From: Methyloferula stellata AR4
Lineage (GTDB): Bacteria; Pseudomonadota; Alphaproteobacteria; Rhizobiales; Beijerinckiaceae
DNA length: 64,000 nucleotides
Direction of reading: 5' to 3'
NCBI RefSeq assembly: GCF_000385335.1
Contig: NZ_ARWA01000001.1
Location: 884,001-948,000 of the forward strand
The first letter of the stretch is position 1; each line of letters opens with the position of its first letter. The translations under genes and the position numbers were made by a program. This document shows, one piece after another, positions 47,026 to 57,019 of the stretch. The notes beneath the pieces were generated by a model. The model had not been told where the DNA came from. It worked only from the letters and a program-made list of their open reading frames with translations, and searched no databases.

Positions 47026-47631
47026 TCAGAAGTCCGTGCGGCTGCGGATCGCGGCTGCCAGCGTGCCTTCATCGAGATAATCGAGTTCGCCGCCGACCGG
47101 CACGCCATGCGCGAGGCGCGTCGTCTTGACCGGGAGATGCGAGATAAGGTCCGTCACGTAATGCGCCGTCGTCTGTCCGTCGACGGTCGCATTGACGGCG
47201 AGAATCACCTCTTTCACCTCGCCGGTTGCGACCCGCTCGACCAGCGTCGTGAGATTGAGATCGTCGGGCCCGACGCCATCGAGCGGCGAAAGCGTCCCCC
47301 CCAGCACATGATAGCGCGCTTTCAACGCCGCGGCGCGCTCCAGCGCCCAGAGATCGGCGACGGTCTCGACGACAACGAGCACATGCGGGTCGCGCTTCTC
47401 GTCGCGGCAGACGGTGCAGGGATCGGATGTATCGACATTGCCGCAGATTTTGCAGGTGACGATTTTGTCGCGTGCATTTTGCAGGGCCTCTGAAAGAGGA
47501 CCCAAAAGCTCGTCGCGCTTGCGGATCAGATGCAGAGCCGCGCGGCGCGCCGAACGCGGCCCAAGACCCGGAAGGCGCGCCAGCAATTGGATGAGGCGTT
47601 CGATCTCTGCGCCCGCGACGCGCTCACCCAT
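47026..47631 (-). CDS. recR: Recombination mediator RecR
   Basis: 201-residue RecFOR-pathway protein. It contains the helix-hairpin-helix region [20 protein letters not shown], a zinc finger [16 protein letters not shown] and the Toprim start [18 protein letters not shown] 47631 is chosen; a GTG 12 bp upstream is also in frame. It is the last gene of the dnaX-ybaB-recR series, a widely conserved order. Confidence 0.94.
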   Translation of the reverse strand: MGERVAGAEIERLIQLLARLPGLGPRSARRAALHLIRKRDELLGPLSEALQNARDKIVTCKICGNVDTSDPCTVCRDEKRDPHVLVVVETVADLWALERAAALKARYHVLGGTLSPLDGVGPDDLNLTTLVERVATGEVKEVILAVNATVDGQTTAHYVTDLISHLPVKTTRLAHGVPVGGELDYLDEGTLAAAIRSRTDF

Positions 47632-47654
47632 AAATCTTCCCACCTGTTGTTGAA

Positions 47655-47773
47655 GCCCTCGTGCTTCGAGACGCGCTCCTTAAGGAGCGCTCCTCAGCAT
47701 GAGGGCTTTGGGAGAAGCCCACGTTCTCCCTCACCCTGAGGTGCGAGCGAAGCGAGCCTCGAAGGGCGAGGGC
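47655..47773. repeat. Dispersed repeat, family B, copy 2
   Basis: Begins gccctcgtgcttcgagacg, contains ctcctcagcatgagggc and ends cctcgaagggcgagggc. Same architecture as copies at 29608 and 53198. It lies between ybaB and recR. Confidence 0.78.
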
Positions 47774-47799
47774 CGCAAAATAAGTCCTTCAAAGAGGAA

Positions 47800-48123
47800 T
47801 TAAAACGGCAGCTTCATGCCGGGCGGCAGAGGCAGTCCGGCCGTCACCGCCTTCATCTTTTCCTCCATGAGGCGCTCGGCTTTCTTGCGTGCGTCTTCAT
47901 GTGCCGTGACGATGAGATCTTCCAAAATCTCTTTTTCGTCCGGCTTCATCAAGCTGTCGTCGATCACGAGACCCTTCAACGCGCCCTTGGCGGTCAGGGT
48001 GACGCGCACCAGACCGCCGCCGGACTGGCCCTCGACTTCGAGCCGTTCCATTTCGGCCTGCATATCCTGCATTTTGGCCTGCATGGCTTGCGCCTGTTTC
48101 ATCAGGCCCATCATGTCTTTCAT
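47800..48123 (-). CDS. ybaB: YbaB/EbfC-family nucleoid-associated protein
   Basis: 107-residue DNA-binding protein; helical start [20 protein letters not shown], then the conserved beta core [19 protein letters not shown]. Dimeric nucleoid-associated proteins of this family bind DNA with little specificity. ATG 48123 matches the family; the frame runs upstream into a repeat. Lies between dnaX and recR as in most bacteria. Confidence 0.93.
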   Translation of the reverse strand: MKDMMGLMKQAQAMQAKMQDMQAEMERLEVEGQSGGGLVRVTLTAKGALKGLVIDDSLMKPDEKEILEDLIVTAHEDARKKAERLMEEKMKAVTAGLPLPPGMKLPF

Positions 48124-48148
48124 ATGCGCTCCTTTTGGGTCGCGAGAA

Positions 48149-48275
48149 CCCTCTCCCTGTGGGAGAGGGTGGTCAGCGGAGCTGACCGGGTGAGGGGATT
48201 CAATCGAGCAATTGAAAGATCGTAACCCCTCATCCGCCTCGCATTCGCTCGGCACCTTCTCCCACTGGGAGAAGG
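48149..48275. repeat. Dispersed repeat, family C, copy 1
   Basis: Starts ccctctccctgtgggagagg, contains gtgagggg and ctcatccgcctcgcattcgc, and ends ttctcccactgggagaagg. A second copy at 54231-54357 is very similar over its full length. It separates dnaX from ybaB. Confidence 0.8.
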
Positions 48276-48294
48276 ACGCGCCTAACCTTTCCGC

Positions 48295-50145
48295 CTATAA
48301 ATCATCCTCAGTGAAGATTTGATCGGCATAGGCGATTTCGTCATTGGTTTCCACCATATCCGCCGTAGGCTCGGGCGCGGCTGTCGATCGCACATCGACA
48401 ATTTTCGCACCTGGGAAAGCGGCGAGCACGCTTTGCACCAGCGGATCGGCTTCGACCCCGCTTCGCGCGTCTTTCTCCTTTGCAGCGGCCTGTTCTTTTA
48501 AGCTCGGCGCGCCCTCCGTCTTCGAGATGGCGACCATCCAGCGCTGGCCCGTCCATTCTTGCAGGCGCTTCATCAAATGCTGCGCGAGCTGCACCGACGC
48601 GCCCGGCGCCAGCGAAAATTCGATCGAGCCTTCCTCGAAACGGATCAGGCGCACATCGCGTTCGAGCGCAAGCTTCAACTGAATGTCGCGGTTCTTCGCA
48701 GCGAGCGCGACGAGATCTTCAAATCGCCCGAGCCGCAAAAGCGGCGCCTGATCGGCCACGGCACGCGGCGCGGACTGCGGCAAGGACTCTGCTGCGCGGG
48801 CCACGGCACCGCCGCCGCCAATGGCATTTGTGCGGCCTCTCGACACCCCTGACGAAGACGAAGCAGGGCTCGTCTCCATCGTGCCAGACGCGAGCTTGCG
48901 CAAGGCCTCGTCCGGCGTCGGCAATTCGGCCGCATAGGCAAGCCGCACCAAAATCATATCGGCCGAGGCGAGCGGCCGTGGCGACTCCTTCACCTCCTGC
49001 ACGCCTTTCAGCAGCAATTGCCAGGCGCGTGTCAAAACCGCCATGCCGAGCGCCTTGGCGAATTCGGCGCCGCGGCGATGCTCTTCCTGGGTGATGGAGA
49101 CATCCTGCGCCGCTTCCGGAACGAGCTTCAGCCGCGTGACGAAATGCGCGAACTCGGCGAGCTCGACCAGGATCTGTCCCGGATCGGCGCCGCTATTGTG
49201 CAAATCCTTCAGCGCCCGCAAGGCTTCCGCGATGCGTCCGGCCATGACATCTTCGAAAAGATCGATGATGCGGGTGCGGTCGGCAAGCCCGAGCATGATC
49301 CGCAGATCTTCGGCCCGCGCGGCTCTGTCCGCACTCGCCGCGATTGCCTGATCGAGCAAAGACAGCGCATCGCGCACGGAGCCTTCCGCCGCGCGCGCGA
49401 TCAAGGCGAGCGCTTCGGGTTCGACGGAAACATTTTCCTTAGCGGCGATCGCGGCGAGATGCGTTGCCAGCACATTGGCATCGATGCGCCTGAGATCGAA
49501 TCTCTGGCAGCGCGAACGCACGGTGATCGGGACCTTCTCGATCTCCGTCGTGGCAAAGAGAAATTTCACATGGTCCGGCGGCTCTTCCAATGTCTTCAAC
49601 AGGCCGTTGAAGGCCTGTTTCGAGAGCATATGCACTTCGTCGATGATATAGACCTTGGTGCGCGCCATCACCGGGCGGTAGCGGGCGCTGTCGATGATCT
49701 CGCGAATGTCGTCAATGCCGGTATGCGAGGCGGCATCCATTTCGATCACATCGACATGGCGCGAATCCATGATCGCCTGGCAATGGACGCCAAGCTCGGG
49801 CATGTCGATCGTCGGGCGGGTGACGGCGGGGCGCCCGTCGCGTGCCGGCAGCTCGTAATTGAAGGCGCGCGCCAGAATGCGCGCGGTCGTGGTTTTGCCC
49901 ACCCCGCGCACGCCGGTCAGAATATAGGCTTGATGGATGCGGTCGAGTTCGAAGGCATGCGACAGCGTCTTGACCATGGCCTCCTGGCCGATCAGATCGG
50001 CGAAGCGCGACGGCCTATATTTCCGCGCCAGCACCCGATAGGCGGCTTGCGTCTCGCCTTTGCCGGCAACAGGCGGAGTCTCGCCGAAGTCGAAGCCAGC
50101 CATGCCGGCGGCTTCGGGCTTTTCGTCGAGATGGTCTTCGTTCAT
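48295..50145 (-). CDS. dnaX: DNA polymerase III subunit gamma/tau
   Basis: 616-residue clamp-loader subunit. AAA+ domain with Walker [16 protein letters not shown], Walker [13 protein letters not shown] and SRC motif [12 protein letters not shown]. Domain III and a C-terminal tau-like region follow. The usual zinc-binding Cys cluster of E. coli DnaX is not evident in the AAA+ insert. ATG 50145 ([12 protein letters not shown]) is chosen; it lies 107 bp downstream of ffs, the conserved Rhizobiales neighbour. Confidence 0.94.
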   Translation of the reverse strand: MNEDHLDEKPEAAGMAGFDFGETPPVAGKGETQAAYRVLARKYRPSRFADLIGQEAMVKTLSHAFELDRIHQAYILTGVRGVGKTTTARILARAFNYELPARDGRPAVTRPTIDMPELGVHCQAIMDSRHVDVIEMDAASHTGIDDIREIIDSARYRPVMARTKVYIIDEVHMLSKQAFNGLLKTLEEPPDHVKFLFATTEIEKVPITVRSRCQRFDLRRIDANVLATHLAAIAAKENVSVEPEALALIARAAEGSVRDALSLLDQAIAASADRAARAEDLRIMLGLADRTRIIDLFEDVMAGRIAEALRALKDLHNSGADPGQILVELAEFAHFVTRLKLVPEAAQDVSITQEEHRRGAEFAKALGMAVLTRAWQLLLKGVQEVKESPRPLASADMILVRLAYAAELPTPDEALRKLASGTMETSPASSSSGVSRGRTNAIGGGGAVARAAESLPQSAPRAVADQAPLLRLGRFEDLVALAAKNRDIQLKLALERDVRLIRFEEGSIEFSLAPGASVQLAQHLMKRLQEWTGQRWMVAISKTEGAPSLKEQAAAKEKDARSGVEADPLVQSVLAAFPGAKIVDVRSTAAPEPTADMVETNDEIAYADQIFTEDDL

Positions 50146-50252
50146 CGGTCCTCGTTCAAAACCAAGGCCGCAAAACCCAGGCTGGGGGACGGAAAAGGAC
50201 GATTTCTCCGGCTGCGCGCCCTTAAAACATCGGCTTGGCGCAGCGGTGAGGT

Positions 50253-50350
50253 GGGAGGTTGGACAGAAACCCGCCCGGTCTCGTTGGGGCTGCTTCCTTC
50301 CGGACCTGACCCGGTTGGCGAGTGGAACGTCCACCGCCAACCTCCCGCCC
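50253..50350 (-). ncRNA. ffs: Signal recognition particle RNA (4.5S RNA)
   Basis: The minus strand contains the invariant domain IV loop ggtcaggtccggaaggaagc (complement of about 50293-50312). The ends pair: gggaggttgg at the 5' end and ccaacctccc at the 3' end, giving a hairpin of about 98 nt. This RNA binds Ffh to target membrane proteins. Exact ends are estimated from the stem. It lies directly upstream of dnaX. Confidence 0.95.
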
Positions 50351-50478
50351 CTTATGTGGACCATGGCGGGCGTTTCCGCAAGCAGCGATGGCGTCCCGCT
50401 CACAGTGCCGAGAGCAGAGGCCGCCGGTCTCTACCGCGACGCTTTTCGCTTCCCAGATATGGGGGAATAGGAGCTCCC

Positions 50479-51519
50479 ATGACCCCCATCTCGATTCTTG
50501 ACCTCGTGCGGGTCCGCCAGGGTTCGACGCCGCGCGATGCGCTCGACCATGCCCGCGACCTCGCGGCCTTCGCCGAAGGCCTCGGCTATCGCCGTTTTTG
50601 GGTCGCCGAGCATCATAATATGCCAGGCATCGCCAGCGCCGCGACATCCGTGGTGATCGCGCATATCGCGGCAGGAACCTCGACGATCCGCGTAGGCTCC
50701 GGCGGCATTATGCTGCCGAACCACGCGCCTTTGATCATAGCCGAGCAATTCGGGACCTTGGCGAGCCTGTTTCCGGACCGGATCGATCTCGGTCTCGGCC
50801 GCGCGCCGGGCACCGACCAGCTGACCTTGCGGGCCTTGCGGCGCGATCCGGCGAGTGCCGACCGCTTTCCAAATGACGTGCTCGAATTGCAGTCTCTGCT
50901 GGCGCCGGTGCAGCCGGGCCAGATGATCCAGGCCGTCCCGGGCGCCGGCACGGAGGTGCCTTTATGGATTTTGGGCTCCAGCACCTTTGGCGCGCAACTC
51001 GCGGCGGAATTCGGACTGCCCTATGCCTTCGCTTCGCATTTCGCGCCCGACGCCCTCGATGCGGCGCTCGACATCTACCGGGCCCGGTTCAAACCCTCGA
51101 AACAGCTTGAAAAGCCCTATGCCATGGTCGGCGTCAATATTATCGCGGCCGACAGCGATGCGGAGGCGCGGCATCTGGCGACGACGCAGCAAATGTCATT
51201 CACCGATCTGCATCGCGGGGTGCGCGGTCTCAGCAAGCCGCCAATCGACGACATAGACACCTATTGGACGGCGCGGGAAAAAGCGCAGGCGCAGCATATG
51301 CTGGCCTGCTCGATCATAGGCGGCCCGGACAAGCTGCGGGCCGGAATGGAGCGATTCCTGGAGCAGACAGCGGCCGATGAGTTGATGATCGTGTCCGATA
51401 TCTTCGATCATGCCGCGCGGCTGCGCTCGTTCGAACTCATCGCCGGTGCGGCGAGGGACATTGAACGCCCTTTGGCTGTCATTGCGAGCGAAGCGAAGCA
51501 ATCCAGAAACGCCGATTGA
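50479..51519 (+). CDS. LLM-class flavin-dependent oxidoreductase
   Basis: 346-residue luciferase-like TIM-barrel monooxygenase (TIGR03558-type). Motifs: [35 protein letters not shown] and [11 protein letters not shown] clear aggag lies 5 bases before ATG 50479. Flavin (FMN/F420-like) dependence is a family property; substrate unknown. The last 13 codons ([13 protein letters not shown], 51478-51516) and the stop are supplied by a family A palindromic repeat, so the native C-terminus was probably altered. Confidence 0.88.
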   Translation: MTPISILDLVRVRQGSTPRDALDHARDLAAFAEGLGYRRFWVAEHHNMPGIASAATSVVIAHIAAGTSTIRVGSGGIMLPNHAPLIIAEQFGTLASLFPDRIDLGLGRAPGTDQLTLRALRRDPASADRFPNDVLELQSLLAPVQPGQMIQAVPGAGTEVPLWILGSSTFGAQLAAEFGLPYAFASHFAPDALDAALDIYRARFKPSKQLEKPYAMVGVNIIAADSDAEARHLATTQQMSFTDLHRGVRGLSKPPIDDIDTYWTAREKAQAQHMLACSIIGGPDKLRAGMERFLEQTAADELMIVSDIFDHAARLRSFELIAGAARDIERPLAVIASEAKQSRNAD

Positions 51520-51569
51520 GTTTAGCCTTATCCCTGGATTGCTTCGGAGCTTGCGCTCCTCGCAATGAC
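51478..51569. repeat. Dispersed palindromic repeat, family A, copy 2
   Basis: Left arm gtcattgcgagcgaagcg and right arm ending cgcaatgac enclose a centre of about 40 bp. Same arms as the element at the left window edge. The left arm lies inside the 3' end of the LLM oxidoreductase gene. Confidence 0.82.
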
Positions 51570-51576
51570 GATTGTT

Positions 51577-52314
51577 CTACACGGTGCGTTCTTCGACGAC
51601 GACCGTATCGTCGAGCGGCTCGGGCTCGAAGAGCCAGCGGGCGAAAAGGCCGGCTATGATCGCGCCGAGAATCGGCGCGAGCCAGAAGAGCCAGAGCTGG
51701 CCGATATAATCGCCGCCCGCGAAGAGCGCCGGTCCGGTGCTGCGCGCCGGATTGACCGAGGTGTTCGTCACCGGAATCGTGATGAGATGAATGAGCGTCA
51801 AAGCGAGGCCGATCGGAATGCCCGCAAAGCCCGCCGCGGCGCCCTTCGATGTCGTTCCGATGATGATGTAGAGAAAGAAGAAGGTGGCGAGAACTTCGGT
51901 CACGAAGCAGGCTGCCAGACTATATTTGCCGGGGCTCAGGTCGCCGAAGCCATTCGAGGCAAAGCCCTTCGCGACCCAGCCCGCCTGGCCGGAAGCGATG
52001 AAATAGAGGATCCCCGCCGCGGCGATTGCGCCTATGACCTGCGCGATAATGTAAGGGATCACGTCTTTCGACGGGAAGCGGTTCGCCGACCAGAGCCCCG
52101 CCGTCACGGCGGGATTGAAATGGCCGCCGGAAATGTGACCGACCGCATAGGCCATGGTCAGAACCGTCAGGCCGAAGGCAAAGGCGACGCCTAGAAAGCC
52201 GATGCCGAGATTGGGAAAACCCGCTGCGAGGACGGCGGCGCCGCAACCGCCAAAGGTCAACCAGAATGTGCCGAAGAATTCTGCTGCAGCGCGGCGCGTA
52301 ATATCGCTCCCCAT
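51577..52314 (-). CDS. aqpZ: Aquaporin Z-like water channel
   Basis: 245-residue MIP-family channel with six helices and two half-helices. NPA motifs: [13 protein letters not shown] and [15 protein letters not shown]; the second NPA is followed by Arg as required for the selectivity filter. A water-specific AqpZ type is favoured over glycerol facilitators by its short length and the lack of the Asp after the second NPA. Acidic C-terminal tail. Monocistronic. Confidence 0.93.
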   Translation of the reverse strand: MGSDITRRAAAEFFGTFWLTFGGCGAAVLAAGFPNLGIGFLGVAFAFGLTVLTMAYAVGHISGGHFNPAVTAGLWSANRFPSKDVIPYIIAQVIGAIAAAGILYFIASGQAGWVAKGFASNGFGDLSPGKYSLAACFVTEVLATFFFLYIIIGTTSKGAAAGFAGIPIGLALTLIHLITIPVTNTSVNPARSTGPALFAGGDYIGQLWLFWLAPILGAIIAGLFARWLFEPEPLDDTVVVEERTV

Positions 52315-52459
52315 CTCACCCTCCCGTGGCTGAATCGATTCAACCCTACCACGGTGAAGCTAGCGGGATGCGGCAGGCGCGCAAACGCCCATTCGCCTTA
52401 TCCACGTCAAAACTGTGTCAACGGTTAATGCGAATTGCCTCCAATGTTTCGATCAAGCC

Positions 52460-53173
52460 CTAATGGTCTTGAGAGGTGGTAGCGTTGAACCTCTCCCAAC
52501 CCACGGCACGCAATTCACAGGCGGGGCAGGTACCGCAGCCATAGCCCCACTCATGTTTCGTCGTGCGATCGCCGATATAACATGTGTGGCTGTCCTCGAT
52601 GATGATGTCGACGAGCTTTTGGCCGCCGAGATTTTTCGCAAGCTGCCAGGTCGTAGCCTTGTCGATCCACATCAGCGGCGTCTCGATGATGAATTGCGTA
52701 TCCATCCCGAGATTGAGCGCTGTCTGCATGGCCTTGATCGTCGCGTCGCGGCAATCCGGATAGCCGGAAAAATCCGTCTCGCACATGCCGCCGACGATAT
52801 GGGTGATGCCGCGGCGATAGGCGAGCGCTGCCGCGAAAGTCAGAAACATCAGGTTGCGGCCGGGCACGAATGTGTTCGGTAGGCCCTTTTCATCGGCGAC
52901 GATTTTGGTCTCGCGCGTCATCGCGGTCTCGGAGATGGCTCCAAGCGCGCTGAGCGAAATGAGATGGTCCGCGCTGAGGCGCGGCGCCCATTGCGGAAAG
53001 CCGCGGATGAGCTTTTCGCGGATCAGCGGGCGTTGCGCCAATTCGATATGATGCCTTTGGCCATAGTCGAAGCCGACCGTCTCGACATGGTCGTAGCGGT
53101 CGAGCGCCCAGGCAAGGCAGGTCGTCGAATCCTGGCCACCAGAAAAAAGGACGAGGGCTTTTGTAGCGGACAG
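52460..53173 (-). CDS. queC: 7-cyano-7-deazaguanine (preQ0) synthase QueC
   Basis: ATP-dependent enzyme making preQ0 for queuosine. The PP-loop is [18 protein letters not shown] and the zinc site is in [15 protein letters not shown]. The start is unusual: no ATG, GTG or TTG lies near the conserved N-terminus. CTG 53173 (preceded by aaaggt) would give about 237 residues; the first ATG upstream (53245) is inside a family B repeat. queG at 42.7 kb serves a later step of the same pathway. Confidence 0.9.
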   Translation of the reverse strand: MSATKALVLFSGGQDSTTCLAWALDRYDHVETVGFDYGQRHHIELAQRPLIREKLIRGFPQWAPRLSADHLISLSALGAISETAMTRETKIVADEKGLPNTFVPGRNLMFLTFAAALAYRRGITHIVGGMCETDFSGYPDCRDATIKAMQTALNLGMDTQFIIETPLMWIDKATTWQLAKNLGGQKLVDIIIEDSHTCYIGDRTTKHEWGYGCGTCPACELRAVGWERFNATTSQDH

Positions 53174-53197
53174 TGGAGCAAAACCTTTGTTTATGAA

Positions 53198-53315
53198 CCC
53201 TCGTGCTTCGAGACGCGTCTCGCTACGCGATCCGCTCCTCAGCATGAGGGCTTAGGGCACAAGCGGAGCCCTCATCCTGAGGAGGCGCGTTAGCGCCGTC
53301 TCGAAGGACGAGGGC
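53198..53315. repeat. Dispersed repeat, family B, copy 3
   Basis: Begins ccctcgtgcttcgagacg, contains ctcctcagcatgagggc and ctcatcctgagg, ends tctcgaaggacgagggc. It lies immediately upstream of queC and between queC and nadC. Confidence 0.78.
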
Positions 53316-53334
53316 GCTGACTTGCTTGAGCCAA

Positions 53335-54186
53335 TTATTCTAGAAAATCGAGCCCAATATCCAAAACAGCCGCGCTATGGGTGAGCCAGCCGACCGACAT
53401 CAGATCGACGCCAGAGGCTGCGATCTCGGCCGCGTTCTGCAGCGTGATGCCGCCCGATGCTTCCGTGACCGCGCGGCCAGCGACCATTTTAACCGCCTCC
53501 GCCAGCATCTGCGGGCTCATATTGTCGAGCAGCACGGCATCGGCCTTTTGATCGAGCGCCTCGGCCAATTGAGCCAGCGTATCGACTTCGATCTCGATCT
53601 TCACGAGATGACCGGCTCTGGCGCGGGCCCGCCGCAAGGCCTCAGAGATGCTTCCTGCGATCGCGACATGATTGTCCTTGATGAGCACCGCGTCATTGAG
53701 GCCGAAGCGATGATTGGAGCCGCCGCCAGCGCGCACCGCATATTTTTCGATCGTGCGCAGGCCCGGCGTCGTCTTGCGGGTGCAGACAATATGCGCCTTC
53801 GTACCCTTGACCGCCGCGACGATCGAAGCCGTCGCGCTGGCGACACCCGAAAGATGGCCCAGAAAATTAAGCGCCGTGCGCTCGGCCGTGAGAATGCCGC
53901 GCGCCGGACCTTCGACGCGCGCGATAATGTCGCCCTTTGCAACCGTCGCGCCGTCCTCTTTCATTGCCTCAAGTCTGATCGCAGGATCGATCAGAGCGAA
54001 AGCAACGCGCGCCAGATCGAGCCCCGCGACGACGCCCGGCTGCCGTGCGGCGAAAACACATTTCACCGTGAGATCGGGCGGGACGATCGCATCCGTCGTG
54101 ATGTCGCCGGCCCGGCCGAGATCTTCGAGCAGCGTCGCGCGAACCAAAGGCTCGATCATGATGCGCGGGAGAGGGGTGAGGGGCAT
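53335..54186 (-). CDS. nadC: Nicotinate-nucleotide pyrophosphorylase (quinolinate phosphoribosyltransferase)
   Basis: 283-residue enzyme converting quinolinate and PRPP to nicotinate mononucleotide. Motifs: [42 protein letters not shown] and, at the C-terminus, [22 protein letters not shown] 54186 is chosen because agagga lies just ahead. Third enzyme of the NAD block; separated from nadB by a family C repeat. Confidence 0.95.
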   Translation of the reverse strand: MPLTPLPRIMIEPLVRATLLEDLGRAGDITTDAIVPPDLTVKCVFAARQPGVVAGLDLARVAFALIDPAIRLEAMKEDGATVAKGDIIARVEGPARGILTAERTALNFLGHLSGVASATASIVAAVKGTKAHIVCTRKTTPGLRTIEKYAVRAGGGSNHRFGLNDAVLIKDNHVAIAGSISEALRRARARAGHLVKIEIEVDTLAQLAEALDQKADAVLLDNMSPQMLAEAVKMVAGRAVTEASGGITLQNAAEIAASGVDLMSVGWLTHSAAVLDIGLDFLE

Positions 54187-54230
54187 GGCTCCTCTTTCCT
54201 TAAAGGAGGATAGCGAAGTGCTGGCGTAAA

Positions 54231-54357
54231 CCCTCTCCCTGAGGGAGAGGGTGGTTGGCGGAGCCAACCGGGTGAGGGGTTACGATCTTTTCATTGAGAG
54301 ACCGTAACCCCTCATCCGCCTCGCATTCGCTCGGCACCTTCTCCCACAGGGAGAAGG
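54231..54357. repeat. Dispersed repeat, family C, copy 2
   Basis: Starts ccctctccctgagggagagg and ends ttctcccacagggagaagg, nearly identical in layout to 48149-48275. It fills the nadB-nadC gap. Confidence 0.82.
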
Positions 54358-54384
54358 TTCGCGCACCATCAATTTTGAACTGCT

Positions 54385-55914
54385 CTAGCCCACCGCTTCC
54401 GGCACCAGCTCTCGCGCGATCTCGACTGCTTCACCGAACTTCAGGAAGCTGCGATGCGCCAAGGCCGGATCATGATCCGGGAAATCGGTCCGCGTATGCG
54501 CGCCGCGGCTTTCCTGCCGCTTCAATGCCGCGGCGGCGATCATGAGGCCGACCAGCGCCGCGTCGCTTTCCGGCGCATTGGCCTCGATCATCGGATAGAG
54601 CGCTGCGATTGCGTCGCGCAAACCGGGGCCGTTGCGCAACACGCCTGCGGCCTCGGACATGATTTTACGCACCGGCGCGGGATCGCTGGAGCGCGCAATC
54701 TCTTCATCGAAACGGGGGCTCGTGCGACGCGAGATCGTCGCGGCGACGCTCTCCGCGACAAAACGGGCGCAGACGGCAGCCTCAAGCAGAGAATTGCTGG
54801 CGAGCCGGTTGGCGCCGTGGAGCCCTGTTGAAGCCGCTTCGCCGCAGGCCCAAAGTCCTTCGACCGAGCTGCGGCCCGCGGCGTCCACCGCGATGCCGCC
54901 CATGTGATAATGCGCGGCGGGACGGATCGGGATCGGCTGCGTCACGGGGTCGATGCCGGCGGCGCGGCATTTTTCGGTGATGCCTGGAAAGTGTTGCGGG
55001 AAGCTTTTGCCCAAGGCCTGGCGCGCGTCGAGGAAGACCTGATGGCCGCCCTGCATATGATGCCAGATGGCGCGTGCGACGACATCGCGCGGCGCAAGTT
55101 CGGCGCCGGGCACATTCGCCATGAAACGCTCGCCATGCTCATCGATGATGATCGCGCCTTCGCCGCGCACGGCCTCGCTCACCAAAGGCAAAGGCGATGC
55201 GCCGATGTTGAGCGCGGTCGGGTGGAATTGCACGAATTCGAGATCGGCCATCGTTGCGCCCGCGCGGGCGGCTAGCGCGAGGCCTTGCCCGAAAGAGCCG
55301 GCCGGATTGGTGCTTGCCAGATAAAGGCTGCCGATGCCGCCCGTCGCGATGATGACGCGACCGGTCGCAAACAAGACCGGCCCGCAATTCGTATTGCCGA
55401 GGACGCCCACGATTCTGTTGTCTTCGACGATCAGGCGCCGCGCGGCGCAGCCCTTGACGACAGTGATCGAAGGCGTCGCCAGAACCGCGCGCGTCAATGC
55501 GTTCATGATTTCGCGGCCGCTGCCGTCGCCGCCCGCATGGACGATACGGCGGCGGCTATGCGCGGCCTCTAAGCCGAAAGCGAGATTGCCGTCCCCGTCG
55601 CGGTCGAAGGGCACGCCGAGCCGGATCAATTCGGCGATGGCCTCGCCCGCGGCGGAAACGATCCGCTTCACGGCGGCTTCGTCGCAAATGCCGTCGCCAG
55701 CCTTGAGCGTGTCTTCGATTTGCAGCGCCGGACGATCGTCAGGACCGATGCAGGCGGCGATGCCGCCTTGCGCCCAGGCGCTTGATGTCTCGATGCCGAG
55801 CGGCGCCTTGCTCAAAAGCACGACAGGTTCCGGCGCCAGATAAAGCGCCGTCATGAGCCCGGCAAGCCCGCCGCCGATGATGATCGGGCTGCCGCCGAGG
55901 TCGCGTTGTTCCAT
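54385..55914 (-). CDS. nadB: L-aspartate oxidase
   Basis: 509-residue FAD enzyme oxidising aspartate to iminoaspartate for NadA. FAD motif IIGGGLAGLMTALYLAPE; SSAWAQGGIAACIGPDD is a family signature; active-site region HPTALNI and PAAHYHMGGIAVD are intact. Usual length. Lies between nadA and nadC; a hairpin repeat separates it from nadA by 60 bp, still compatible with one operon. Confidence 0.95.
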   Translation of the reverse strand: MEQRDLGGSPIIIGGGLAGLMTALYLAPEPVVLLSKAPLGIETSSAWAQGGIAACIGPDDRPALQIEDTLKAGDGICDEAAVKRIVSAAGEAIAELIRLGVPFDRDGDGNLAFGLEAAHSRRRIVHAGGDGSGREIMNALTRAVLATPSITVVKGCAARRLIVEDNRIVGVLGNTNCGPVLFATGRVIIATGGIGSLYLASTNPAGSFGQGLALAARAGATMADLEFVQFHPTALNIGASPLPLVSEAVRGEGAIIIDEHGERFMANVPGAELAPRDVVARAIWHHMQGGHQVFLDARQALGKSFPQHFPGITEKCRAAGIDPVTQPIPIRPAAHYHMGGIAVDAAGRSSVEGLWACGEAASTGLHGANRLASNSLLEAAVCARFVAESVAATISRRTSPRFDEEIARSSDPAPVRKIMSEAAGVLRNGPGLRDAIAALYPMIEANAPESDAALVGLMIAAAALKRQESRGAHTRTDFPDHDPALAHRSFLKFGEAVEIARELVPEAVG

Positions 55915-55936
55915 ATTCTCTACGCTTTCGTTTTAC

Positions 55937-55980
55937 GCATAATCTTGATCCAAAAAGTCTCCGACTTTTTGGGATTATGC
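55937..55980. repeat. Composite palindrome spanning the nadA stop
   Basis: Outer arms gcataatc/gattatgc and inner arms ccaaaaagtc/gactttttgg. The nadA stop codon (55975-55977) lies inside the right outer arm. Same nested design as the elements at 6453 and 25687. Confidence 0.7.
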
Positions 55981-56961
55981 TTTCACGGCCAGCATGCGCT
56001 CGACCGAGAGACGGGCGCGCTCGGCGACTGCCGGATCGATCGTCACTTCATGCGTCATGGTTTCCAGCGCATGCCGGATCTTCGGCAGGGTGATGCGCTT
56101 CATATGCGGACAGAGATTGCACGGCCGCACGAATTCGAGTTCCGGATACTGGATCGCGACATTGTCGCTCATCGAGCATTCGGTCAGAAGCGCGACGCGC
56201 GGCGGGCGTTCTTTCGCGATGTAGGAAGCAATCGCCGCGGTGGAGCCTGAGAAATCCGAAGCGCCGACGACGTCCGGCGGGCATTCGGGATGCGCCAGGA
56301 TCACGACGCCCGGATAATCGTCGCGTAATTCCGCGACCTCGGCGGCGCTGAAGCGCTCATGGACTTCGCAATGACCCTTCCAGGTGATGATCTCGACGCC
56401 CGTCTCGGCGGCGATGTTTTTTGCGAGATATTCGTCGGGGATCATGATGACGCGCTTGACGCCCAAGGATTCGATGATCGCCTTGGCATTGCCCGACGTG
56501 CAGCAAATATCGGACTCGGCTTTCACCGCGGCGGACGTATTCACATAAGTCACGATCGGCACGCCCGGATAGCGCTTGCGCAGGTTGCGGACATCGGCGG
56601 GCGTGATCGATTCCGCCAGCGAGCAGCCGGCGGCGAGATCCGGGATCAAAACTTTTTTCGACGGGTTCAGAAGCTTGGCCGTTTCGGCCATGAAATGGAC
56701 GCCGGCCAGAACGATGACGTCGGCCTCGACATTCATCGCCTCGCGCGCCAAGGCCAAGCTGTCGCCGACGAGATCGGCGACGCAATGGTAGATCTCAGGC
56801 GTCTGATAATTATGCGCGAGAATGACTGCGTTATGGCTCTTTTTCAGAGCCATAATAGCGTCAATATCCCTTGCTAGAAGCGGCCATTCGATTGCGGGAA
56901 TCGCATGCTGGACCTTGGCATAAAGGCCCTCGGTCCGCTCCAACAACCCCGTTGCTTCCAT
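55975..56961 (-). CDS. nadA: Quinolinate synthase NadA
   Basis: 328-residue 4Fe-4S enzyme condensing iminoaspartate with dihydroxyacetone phosphate. Conserved cysteines are seen in [20 protein letters not shown] and [11 protein letters not shown]; the N-terminal motif is [18 protein letters not shown]. First biosynthetic gene of nadABC. A perfect inverted repeat lies directly before its ATG and is the probable NadQ operator. Confidence 0.95.
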   Translation of the reverse strand: MEATGLLERTEGLYAKVQHAIPAIEWPLLARDIDAIMALKKSHNAVILAHNYQTPEIYHCVADLVGDSLALAREAMNVEADVIVLAGVHFMAETAKLLNPSKKVLIPDLAAGCSLAESITPADVRNLRKRYPGVPIVTYVNTSAAVKAESDICCTSGNAKAIIESLGVKRVIMIPDEYLAKNIAAETGVEIITWKGHCEVHERFSAAEVAELRDDYPGVVILAHPECPPDVVGASDFSGSTAAIASYIAKERPPRVALLTECSMSDNVAIQYPELEFVRPCNLCPHMKRITLPKIRHALETMTHEVTIDPAVAERARLSVERMLAVKA

Positions 56962-56962
56962 G

Positions 56963-57012
56963 GCATATACTCCCTTTGAGCATTATTGGAGTATATGCTG
57001 GGGTTGAGTATA
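56963..57012. promoter_or_regulatory. Probable NadQ operator before nadA
   Basis: gcatatactcc (56963-56973) and ggagtatatgc (56988-56998) form a perfect 11-bp inverted repeat with a 14-base spacer, one base before the nadA ATG. A third gagtata half-site lies at 57006-57012. As I recall, NadQ sites in alphaproteobacteria have tatactc/gagtata halves, which fits. Confidence 0.7.
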
Positions 57013-57019
57013 AGTTTTG

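Noticed and set aside
49018-50478. N-terminal extension of the LLM oxidoreductase
   Set aside because: The open frame runs antisense through dnaX and ffs; the family start [14 protein letters not shown] at 50479 with an aggag site is clearly the real one.
56962-57019. NAD riboswitch before nadA
   Set aside because: The gap is only 58 bp, too short for the known aptamers, and is taken up by the inverted repeat fitting NadQ.
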